Positions 45,438-52,970 of a stretch of DNA of 64,000 bases are shown piece by piece (the first letter of the stretch is position 1; each line of letters opens with the position of its first letter). This stretch comes from CANIGN01 sp041391385 (GTDB lineage Bacteria; Bdellovibrionota; UBA2428). A program made the translations under genes and the position numbers. The stretch covers positions 248,001 to 312,000 of the forward strand of contig JAWKOD010000003.1 of assembly GCA_041391385.1 (NCBI GenBank), in the 5' to 3' direction. The notes beneath the pieces are model-generated. The model did no database searches and had not been told where the DNA came from. It saw nothing but the letters and a program-made list of their open reading frames with translations.

Positions 45438-46318
45438 GCTGCTTTCTTTTCCCTATACTTAAGCTTATCGCGCTGAATCTGCTCGATGCTGAGTATCTCA
45501 GCTTGCTTATAACTTAACGCTTTATGAGTAGCATTTAGATCGCGACAGAGCTTCTGCATGCCAGCTGGCTCTAGAGAAGCTGCATGGTCAGTACCTTTCC
45601 ATGTTCGGTCTTTCGTAAAGTGTCGCTCGATTATAGTTGCCCCTAATGCATATGCCGCAATATCAATAGCAATCCCCAAATGATGTCCAGAAAAAGCAAT
45701 TGATTTTACTCGTGACTTATACTTATCTGTTAAACGCGAGATTTCCAATAGGCAAACATCTTCAAAGGGAACAGGATAACCCGAAGTGCAAGAGTAAACA
45801 ACCAAACGATCTTTCGCTTGATTTTTCTCTTCAAAAATCTGAACAAATTTCTCAATCTCTGAAAGTGACGTCATTCCTGTAGAAATATGAACTTCACCAC
45901 TATATGAGTCTCTTAGTAATTCCATCATCTGCAAATGATTGTTACAGGCAGATGGAACCTTGATGAAATCAGGTTTGAGGCCGATGATTTCTTTAGCTGA
46001 AGAAAGGTCCCAAACCGAGGTCGAATAAACTATGCCAATTGATTCACAATACTTTTTGAGTTCAGCATGTTGAGTGACCGTAAACTCCAAAAATTCACGA
46101 TGCGCGCCATACGTCGTTCCGTAAGCATGAGAAGGATTTGGATGTGGAGCGTTGTATTGATCCTCAGTCAGTAGCTCTTTGGAATTTCTTTTTTGAAACT
46201 TCGCAGCATATGCACCGCAAGCTTTCGCTAGCATGATCAGCTCCTTTGCTGTTTCAAATTCCCCACGATGATTACAACCAATTTCGGCAATTACTTTCGG
46301 CCTATTGTCTATTTTCAT
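45434..46318 (-). CDS. NeuB-family nonulosonic acid (phosphate) synthase
   Basis: 294 residues with the NeuB TIM-barrel signature: VIAEIGCNHRGEFETAKELI, AAKFQKRN, STSVWDLSSA, IKVPSACNNHLQMM, HISTGMTSLSEIEK, YSCTSGYP and ERHFTKDRTWKGTDHAASL. The C-terminal SAF (antifreeze-like) domain of classical NeuB is missing, so the enzyme is short. It condenses phosphoenolpyruvate with a hexosamine or mannose (or its 6-phosphate). A GGGGGAG site precedes ATG 46318. No NeuC-like epimerase is in view, so the exact sugar is open. Confidence 0.87.
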   Translation of the reverse strand: MKIDNRPKVIAEIGCNHRGEFETAKELIMLAKACGAYAAKFQKRNSKELLTEDQYNAPHPNPSHAYGTTYGAHREFLEFTVTQHAELKKYCESIGIVYSTSVWDLSSAKEIIGLKPDFIKVPSACNNHLQMMELLRDSYSGEVHISTGMTSLSEIEKFVQIFEEKNQAKDRLVVYSCTSGYPVPFEDVCLLEISRLTDKYKSRVKSIAFSGHHLGIAIDIAAYALGATIIERHFTKDRTWKGTDHAASLEPAGMQKLCRDLNATHKALSYKQAEILSIEQIQRDKLKYREKKAA

Positions 46319-46395
46319 AACTCCCCCTACTGGCTACATGCCAATAGAGGTATCGTCAACGACGTACCTTAACTTTAGAAATTCAGTCAATATTA

Positions 46396-46420
46396 CAGCT
46401 ATCTTAGCCATTAATAGCTG
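46396..46420. promoter_or_regulatory. Inverted repeat in divergent promoter region of the nonulosonate genes
   Basis: Perfect 7-base arms CAGCTAT and ATAGCTG separated by 11 bases lie in the 179-base gap between the divergent synthase and transferase genes. The position suits an operator controlling both directions. No matching site was noticed elsewhere, so this is weak evidence. Confidence 0.25.
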
Positions 46421-46497
46421 CTAGACTTAACACAAGATACCCAGTGAAAACGTTCACCTGAATGTCAAAGTTTTGGCAAGCAATTTAGGATGTGTAA

Positions 46498-47865
46498 ATG
46501 AAACTAAAGGCGAAGGATATTATTCAAGACTTGATTAATAAAGAGCAAACCTTTTTTACTGACAAAAATCAAAGTGAAATCGATATTTGGATGGGAATTA
46601 GGTTTTATGTACTATCAAAAATTGTCGCAGCCAAGACTCATTTGCAACTTCCCTATGAACCTGCATGGAAAGACATATTTTCGCGTGGGCTGGCTGGATT
46701 CAATTCGATTTTCGATCTTTTGGGTTTGCGCCTAGTTAAGTCACCTAAATCAGTACTTTTCCTTATGCACGAAAGATGTACAGATGGACATGACCCTTAT
46801 TTAAGTAACATTGAAAAAGCGCTCCCCGAATCCTTACGAAGTGCGAAACATTTGTGGCTAGGCGATTCTCGCTCCTTACGTTCCATCACAAACTCACAAA
46901 AAAATTACTATTCCGTAGAAGCTGTTAAAGTCTTGTCCAAAATTGGAGCTAGATTTCTTTATCCATTTCAACCCAAAAAAAAGGCCAAAGACATAATTCT
47001 TTATTTAAACGATACTCCATCTCCTCCGGCTGAAAAAGAATATCTAATAAGACAAAATGAACTAAGAATACAAAAATTAATTTATCGTTTTCTTTTTCAA
47101 CCCTCAATGAACCTATCTGCATGTTTTCTGAGTGTTTCCTATTGCAATCAACCACTGATTCAGATCATAAGAGACCGTTTTCCTCAAGCCAAAATCGTCG
47201 AGGCCCAGCATGGATTAATTTCAAAATTTCACTTAGGTTATGCAACCCAGTTAAAAAGTAGAAAGTCTTTTCCGGACGCAATCGGTCTCTTTGGTCATGA
47301 CTGGGAATCTCAACTGAGCATGCCTATCAAAACTTTCGTTATGGGAGCCACATCAATTAACATAGAAGCTCATAGCGAAAGTCGATTCACTACCTTGGGC
47401 ACAAAAAATGTTTTAGTTGTTTCTCAAAAATCAATCGCACCTCTCTTAAAGAACGCCATTCTTTGTGCTTTGACCAATAAAACAAAATTAAATTTTATTG
47501 TAAAATTACATCCAGCCGAATTTACTCAAAACGTATATGAAGAACTAGTCGAATTCCCCGAAGTCATCCTTGTGCGAGCAGAACCGCTGACCAAACTCCT
47601 TGGCCAATGCGAATATATAGTTGGTATTTACTCCACTCTCGTGGTTGAAATTGCTCAAGCCGGCTATTCTGTCAATATTCTGTCCCGTGATGGTTCAGAA
47701 AAAATGCCAAAATTAGAACAGGCAATGAGACTTATTAACGATCTTAACGAAGAGTCATTGATTAGCAAAAGGGCGAAACATTTACCGCTAAATTTATTTG
47801 AATTACCGAATTACGAGGAAATAAAAAAATTCCTTACAGATGAATTCAACAGAGGAGAATCCTGA
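46498..47865 (+). CDS. GT-B glycosyltransferase, candidate nonulosonyl (sialyl) transferase
   Basis: 455 residues, no signal peptide. Landmarks are VLFLMHERCTDGHDPY, VEAQHGLIS, NFIVKLHPAEF and YIVGIYSTLVVEIAQAG. The HP motif and the following Ser/Thr motif are typical of CMP-sialate-dependent GT-B transferases and of related capsule enzymes, in which His-Pro and Ser-Ser/Thr contact the CMP donor. The gene is divergent from the NeuB-like and NeuA-like genes, which supports use of their CMP-sugar. The family is not assigned with certainty; a CDP-glycerol or capsule synthase-type enzyme is the alternative. Confidence 0.62.
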   Translation: MKLKAKDIIQDLINKEQTFFTDKNQSEIDIWMGIRFYVLSKIVAAKTHLQLPYEPAWKDIFSRGLAGFNSIFDLLGLRLVKSPKSVLFLMHERCTDGHDPYLSNIEKALPESLRSAKHLWLGDSRSLRSITNSQKNYYSVEAVKVLSKIGARFLYPFQPKKKAKDIILYLNDTPSPPAEKEYLIRQNELRIQKLIYRFLFQPSMNLSACFLSVSYCNQPLIQIIRDRFPQAKIVEAQHGLISKFHLGYATQLKSRKSFPDAIGLFGHDWESQLSMPIKTFVMGATSINIEAHSESRFTTLGTKNVLVVSQKSIAPLLKNAILCALTNKTKLNFIVKLHPAEFTQNVYEELVEFPEVILVRAEPLTKLLGQCEYIVGIYSTLVVEIAQAGYSVNILSRDGSEKMPKLEQAMRLINDLNEESLISKRAKHLPLNLFELPNYEEIKKFLTDEFNRGES

Positions 47866-47867
47866 TA

Positions 47868-49040
47868 ATGAAAACAACTTTAACTAGCATCCTATTAATC
47901 CTTGCGAGCTGCTCGAGCACTAACAATTCCCATATTGCAAGGAACATCAATTCGACTCCGGTAGCGTTAGGCCGTCTCGAATGGAGAATGGACGTTGCAG
48001 GTCTAAAAAGCGAGACCAGCGATCCCCAGACCCTACTTGGCGAAAAAATGCAAAATCTCTTACAACAAGCATCCAAAGATCTCGTCGCAACTCCCACCCT
48101 GAGTGTCATGTCGGCTTTCACACATGAAGGCAAACTACAAACTGATCCTAGCTATATTGCGTTTAGTACAGCTCATAAAGATTTTGCAATTCTCTACCGC
48201 TTTGCACTTTGCGCAAAAAGTGGTGACGAAAAATTAGCCGATGAATGCGCTAAGACTGGAAGATACAATCTCATGCGGTGGGTTCAAACTTTCAAATTTT
48301 CTGGCCAACCCATGACCGAAGTTGACTTTCTCCAAGTATTCACCTCTGCAGATCTGCTCATCGACAGCATGCCTATACCGGATAAGATACTACTACGAGA
48401 TTGGTTAGTGAGCGCAGTCAAGACAAGTGATGCTTTCTATAAATCGAAGAAAACCACTGATACTTCTCTAATCAACAACCACAATACTTGGCGTCTCGCC
48501 GTAAGAACAATTGCACTAAAAATTATAGGTGACTCAAAAATGCTTAATGAGAATAGTCGTTTAATTTCCGAGCATGCAAAAGCCAACCTACTTCCTCCTC
48601 GTGAGTGGAAACCCGATCCAAAATGTCCAAATAATTTCAATGAAAAAACTTACGGAAGCTATGATTTTCGTCAAAGAGATGCACTTCATTATCATGTTGG
48701 TAACTTAGAAGCTTGGACATGGATGGCCCTTATGGTTCCTAGCCAAATTGACGCCAACACAAGAAAAACTATATTAGAAGCATTTGAGTTCTTACGCCCC
48801 TATTTTACAGGAGAAAAAGTTCATAAAGAATTTGTTTGCTCAACTATTGGATTCGACGCTAAACGCGCCAGTGCTGGTCAAGAAGGTTTTGCGGGAAATT
48901 GGAAGCCTGAACAGGCCTATAAACTGTTACAGATGGCGCGAGCGGCCTTTCCAGAAATTAGATCGTGGTCCGAAGCCATCAATGAAAGCAGATATGATAT
49001 TTGGCGCGAGACACTCGCTGGAATTCAGCAAGTCAAGTAA
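47868..49040 (+). CDS. Alginate-lyase-like (PL5 superfamily) lipoprotein
   Basis: 390 residues. The N-terminus is a lipoprotein signal (LTSILLILASCSS, lipobox LASC). The mature protein has the (alpha/alpha)-toroid motifs of the alginate lyase family: INNHNTWRLAVRTIALKI, with the NNHxxW catalytic Asn and His, and later YGSYDFRQRDALHYHVGNLEAW with Tyr and His. PL5 enzymes cleave mannuronate-containing polymers. It follows the candidate transferase by two bases with a GAGGAG site, so it is coupled. The likely role is to trim or release the locus polysaccharide in the envelope. Confidence 0.82.
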   Translation: MKTTLTSILLILASCSSTNNSHIARNINSTPVALGRLEWRMDVAGLKSETSDPQTLLGEKMQNLLQQASKDLVATPTLSVMSAFTHEGKLQTDPSYIAFSTAHKDFAILYRFALCAKSGDEKLADECAKTGRYNLMRWVQTFKFSGQPMTEVDFLQVFTSADLLIDSMPIPDKILLRDWLVSAVKTSDAFYKSKKTTDTSLINNHNTWRLAVRTIALKIIGDSKMLNENSRLISEHAKANLLPPREWKPDPKCPNNFNEKTYGSYDFRQRDALHYHVGNLEAWTWMALMVPSQIDANTRKTILEAFEFLRPYFTGEKVHKEFVCSTIGFDAKRASAGQEGFAGNWKPEQAYKLLQMARAAFPEIRSWSEAINESRYDIWRETLAGIQQVK

Positions 49041-49266
49041 CGACCCATTAAGGACGTTTATTATTGCAACGACCAAGCTATCTCCAGCTAGATCAGTTGG
49101 CAATATCACCCCCCACTTGCTCAGCCCTACGTTTCCGCCATTGAAAGTCTTTTGAGTTGATAGGCGCTAAAGAAAAGTTAAATGATCCGACGTCACATAA
49201 CGACCAAGCATGATATGCTGCGGCGCCCACCTGTCAAATTCCAGATGGTTTTGAAAAAAGGAGATT

Positions 49267-49839
49267 TTGAGCGACGATGTATCTATGTCTTTCAAAAGAG
49301 CGTTGTCGTTTGTTATATTTTTAAGCTTTATCTCAGCACATATAGCTCCAGCGCAAAGCTTATCTGATGGGCCACCAAGGGTAGACCCGAAGTTAAAGAA
49401 ATATTCCTTAGGCAATGATTGGCGAGTGGGCAACGAGAATGGATTGGGTGATTTTATTGCGGGATACTATCCTGGGGCAGTCATGATCCCAGTAAATCTT
49501 TGGGGCGCAACCAAAACAAGCGGCCTGTTTAGAGTACCTAAGAACACTACCCTTACTACTTTGCTTTCATACGCTAGGGGGCCAACTGAGGATGCTGAAC
49601 TAGATGAGGTCAAAATTAAGCGCGTATCGGGCTCCAAGGAACAAGTCTTCAAGGTAGACGTGGAGAAGATTTTTGATAATCCAGCTGAGAACGACGTAAT
49701 TCTACAACCCAATGACATTGTTTATGTTGTACCTAAGAAGACTTACATTGACCCACGGCTAGTCTACCTAGTTGCATTCATTGCTTCTATAGCAAGTATT
49801 GGCGTGGCGGGTGTAACTATTTATGACCGCAGTAGATAG
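49267..49839 (+). CDS. Small SLBB-domain polysaccharide export-type protein
   Basis: About 190 residues: a signal-like hydrophobic segment (FVIFLSFISAHIAPAQS), then one SLBB domain (IPVNLWGATKTSGLFRVPKN, TTLLSYARGPTEDAELDEV, LQPNDIVYVVPKK) and a C-terminal transmembrane helix (YLVAFIASIASIGVAGVTIY). It lacks the PES/Poly_export domain of Wza, so it is not a complete outer-membrane channel. Start choice is uncertain: TTG 49267 has AAAAGGAG only three bases upstream, while ATG 49285 gives a better signal peptide but no ribosome-binding site. About 226 bases separate it from the lyase gene. Confidence 0.78.
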   Translation: MSDDVSMSFKRALSFVIFLSFISAHIAPAQSLSDGPPRVDPKLKKYSLGNDWRVGNENGLGDFIAGYYPGAVMIPVNLWGATKTSGLFRVPKNTTLTTLLSYARGPTEDAELDEVKIKRVSGSKEQVFKVDVEKIFDNPAENDVILQPNDIVYVVPKKTYIDPRLVYLVAFIASIASIGVAGVTIYDRSR

Positions 49840-49847
49840 TTCTGCGG

Positions 49848-51641
49848 CTAGGCAACAAGCTTTAGATTTTGGGATTCTGCGTATTTTTTGAAGCGGCTGT
49901 TTTTCTGAAGAAGATCAGATATGCTACCTTCTTCAATTAGCCACCCATGCTCTATAAGAAAAACTTTATCGCAATGTAGTATAGTCGCAAGCCTGTGAGC
50001 AATTGTTATACTCGTTCTACCCTTGCTAACCGATTTAATAGATTCTACAATTTTTGCTTCAGAAACGGTGTCCAAAGAACTTGTTGCTTCATCAAAAATC
50101 ATAACCTCCGGATTTAAAAGTAGCGTTCTAGCGATGGAAAGCCTTTGCCTTTGACCGCCAGAGAGCTGCACGCCTCCCTCGCCGATACTTGTTTCAAGGC
50201 CCATGGGTAGTGAGCTAACAAAATCTGCAAGGTCAGCCTGATCAAGCGCTCTCCAAATGTCGATTTCGTGAGCATTTTTTTTAAAGTAGCAAAGATTTTC
50301 TCTAATTGTTGAAAAAAATAAAATTGAATCTTGCGACACTAGCCCAATACGTTTTCTATATTCTTTAATGTCCATTTGACTAATATCTTCTCCGTCTATG
50401 GCAATTATCCCATTGGTAGGAGTGTAAAATCTCAACAACAAATCTGACAAAGTAGATTTTCCAGAGCCACTTGGACCAATGATCGCAACGGAGTCTCCTT
50501 GTTTAATATTAAGAGTTATCTCGTTTAAAACTTTTCTGTCTGATTCAGGGTACTGAAAAGAAACTTTTCGAAAGGAAATGTCCTTTTTAATTCTTCCGAG
50601 GGTTTTATGCATTACTATAGCGGTTGTCCAGCGTTTGTCAGCAAGAGCGAGCTCAACGGATTTTAGTGTACCATAAGCGCCTGCTATTTCTATTACCCTA
50701 TTAAGCACTATGTTAAAAAGAGGAAGTGAGCGACTAAGAATGAGAAGAAAAGTGAAAAAAGTATCAATCTTCACATTTGCACTAGGCCCAAGGTAAACTA
50801 CAGCACTTATAAATGAAACCAAGATGATTATGGCCGCTACTTCTGTTATAGGTTGAGCTACCCCTGTTAAAAAAGATATTTTTGTTAGCTTTTCTTGCAA
50901 ATCTTTACTCAAATGCTCGACCCAATCAGCATGCTTTTTTTCTTCATTTGCAAGCTTAACTAGTCGTATACCCCGTATGGTATCATTTATCGATTGAGAC
51001 AAGACTCCAAACTTAACTGCTCGCTGGAGACTTAAGACCTTAACTCTGTTTCGTATAAACTTTAAGGTAAAAATAAGGGGGAAAAATCCGACAAAACACA
51101 CTAAGAATAGTTGCCAAGAGATATAAGTGAGCACACATGCATAAGCGAGTAGCTGAACGCACATCCCCAAACTTTCTATTGTGTCTACGATAACTTTTGC
51201 GGATTTTTCTACGTTCATCAAAAGTTGATTGGAAATATTTCCACTTCCTTCTTTATAAAAAAAATGTAAATCTTTTTTAAGGTAGTGTTTAATTAACTCT
51301 GTTCTGAATTGAAGCAAGTGGCGTTGACTTATTTTAGCCACCAAAAACACTCTAAGCGTAATCAGTGCGTTTTTAAATATAAACAATGAAACTGCAAATG
51401 CTAGGAGACATAAAGGATTGCTAGGTAACCACCACAAGTATTTCGCAATTAAGGAATCTATTTTTGAAACCCCTAGCGCATCGCTACCTATATTAAAAAC
51501 CTTGAAAAGAACTGGGACCAACAGCGTAAGACCTATGCTGTTGAGTATCGTGGACAAAGCAGAAAAGAAAAAGATGAGCGCTGAAATTTTTTTTTGTTTT
51601 AAAATTACCTTCAAAATAATAGACGCTGTGCTCTTTTTCAT
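49848..51641 (-). CDS. MsbA/PglK-like ABC half-transporter
   Basis: 597 residues: an N-terminal six-helix exporter domain (ISALIFFFSALSTILNSIGL and following helices) and a C-terminal ATPase with Walker A GPSGSGKST, Q-loop GLVSQDSILF, signature LSGGQRQRLSIARTLL and Walker B VMIFDEATSSLD. Such homodimeric exporters flip lipids, lipid-linked oligosaccharides (PglK) or peptides. No Wzx flippase is seen in the locus, so it may move the lipid-linked repeat unit. The gene is convergent with the SLBB gene, nine bases apart. Confidence 0.88.
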   Translation of the reverse strand: MKKSTASIILKVILKQKKISALIFFFSALSTILNSIGLTLLVPVLFKVFNIGSDALGVSKIDSLIAKYLWWLPSNPLCLLAFAVSLFIFKNALITLRVFLVAKISQRHLLQFRTELIKHYLKKDLHFFYKEGSGNISNQLLMNVEKSAKVIVDTIESLGMCVQLLAYACVLTYISWQLFLVCFVGFFPLIFTLKFIRNRVKVLSLQRAVKFGVLSQSINDTIRGIRLVKLANEEKKHADWVEHLSKDLQEKLTKISFLTGVAQPITEVAAIIILVSFISAVVYLGPSANVKIDTFFTFLLILSRSLPLFNIVLNRVIEIAGAYGTLKSVELALADKRWTTAIVMHKTLGRIKKDISFRKVSFQYPESDRKVLNEITLNIKQGDSVAIIGPSGSGKSTLSDLLLRFYTPTNGIIAIDGEDISQMDIKEYRKRIGLVSQDSILFFSTIRENLCYFKKNAHEIDIWRALDQADLADFVSSLPMGLETSIGEGGVQLSGGQRQRLSIARTLLLNPEVMIFDEATSSLDTVSEAKIVESIKSVSKGRTSITIAHRLATILHCDKVFLIEHGWLIEEGSISDLLQKNSRFKKYAESQNLKLVA

Positions 51642-51821
51642 TATTCATGGTTTTATCGGAACAAAAAAATGAAACTATAGGTTTCATTTACAGATCGTTA
51701 GACATGTCAAGTTTTTGTAACGACATGTAAGTTATCGGTAAATTCTATGTGCGGAGATGTGCCTTAATAAGCTTTTCTGCCTAAACCTGTTGATAGCCAA
51801 TTCTACGTGTAAATTAATAAT

Positions 51822-52925
51822 TTATACACTTGAGACGAAGGACTTCAAATCGCCCAACGGAACGGCAGGCACAAAGTGCCCATTTGCTCCGTGCATTGAA
51901 TCTGCTGCAGTCAACGCGTTCCAAATAGCTTCCTCAGTGGCTTCCAGTGCAGCTATGTAAAACGGATTCACATAGGTGTCGTGCAGGGCTTGAAAAGTAA
52001 AATAGGGAGATTTTCCAAAGCGTTCAATTTTGTTAGCTGTTGAAAATGCCAATATAATTTCACCCGAGCCATTCGCTGCGTAACTCCCCACACGCCCAAT
52101 ACCTAAGCCAACTCGCTTAGAAAGCCTATTGAGTTGATGCACCGTAAAGGGCGCATCCGTAGCGAGTACTGCAATAATGCTGCCATAATTGTGACGCCTT
52201 TTACTATAGTCAGCAAATTGCGGTAAAAGCTTTCTTCCTACAGGTGCGCCATCAAGCCTTAAGTCTTCCATCTCTCCAAAGTTGCTCATGACGAGCACCC
52301 CAACAGAGTACTGATCTTTTGCAACACTCACGATACGCGAAGAGGTACCAATTCCTGCTTTAAAATCACAGGTGATCATCCCTGTGCCGCCCCCCACTGA
52401 GCCTTCTGCTACGGGACCAGAACTTGCAGACTCTAGAGCTTCAACAACATTTTTGTAAACAACATGCGTTCCAGCAATGTCATTCAACCAACTATCGTCG
52501 CACTCTCCTACAATGGGGATCACAACGTCATGTCGCCCACCAATCTCAGGATATTTTTGAACCATATACTTCACAACAGATTCACCACAACTCCCAACAC
52601 TCAATGTATTTGTCAGTAAGATGGGAGTTTCAATAATTCCCCACTCCATAATCTGAGTAAGGCCCGACACTTCACCTGCACCATTTAAAACAAAGGCCCC
52701 ACCCTTAACAGATTGAGTGTACTCATTGCCACCGCTTGGAAGAATAGCCGTGACTCCAGTGCGTATAGCTCCTCGTCGAGTCCCTTGCTTTCCTGTCCCG
52801 CGAATAATTGTAGAATGCCCAACTTTTACACCTGCAACATCTGTAATTGCATTCATAGGTCCTGTGGGCATTTTGCCGATTGTAATTCCAAGATCTCTCA
52901 GACGTTTTCGTGTATTTTTTACCAT
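51822..52925 (-). CDS. DmpA/BapA-type N-terminal nucleophile aminopeptidase (family S58)
   Basis: 367 residues: RLRDLGITIGKMPTGPMNAI, ITDVAGVKVGHSTI, EGSVGGGTGM and the autoprocessing site NYG-SIIAVLATDAP at Gly248-Ser249, matching the DmpA cleavage position. After self-cleavage Ser249 becomes the nucleophile. DmpA-type enzymes release L- or D-residues, or beta-amino acids, from short peptides. There is no signal peptide. The gene lies 45 bases downstream of the double D-Ala-D-Ala-ligase-like gene on the same strand, which hints at D-amino-acid peptide metabolism. Confidence 0.9.
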   Translation of the reverse strand: MVKNTRKRLRDLGITIGKMPTGPMNAITDVAGVKVGHSTIIRGTGKQGTRRGAIRTGVTAILPSGGNEYTQSVKGGAFVLNGAGEVSGLTQIMEWGIIETPILLTNTLSVGSCGESVVKYMVQKYPEIGGRHDVVIPIVGECDDSWLNDIAGTHVVYKNVVEALESASSGPVAEGSVGGGTGMITCDFKAGIGTSSRIVSVAKDQYSVGVLVMSNFGEMEDLRLDGAPVGRKLLPQFADYSKRRHNYGSIIAVLATDAPFTVHQLNRLSKRVGLGIGRVGSYAANGSGEIILAFSTANKIERFGKSPYFTFQALHDTYVNPFYIAALEATEEAIWNALTAADSMHGANGHFVPAVPLGDLKSFVSSV

Positions 52926-52970
52926 AGAGAATTATCTCTACCTTAGCCCTTAGTGAATAGCTTGAACAGC

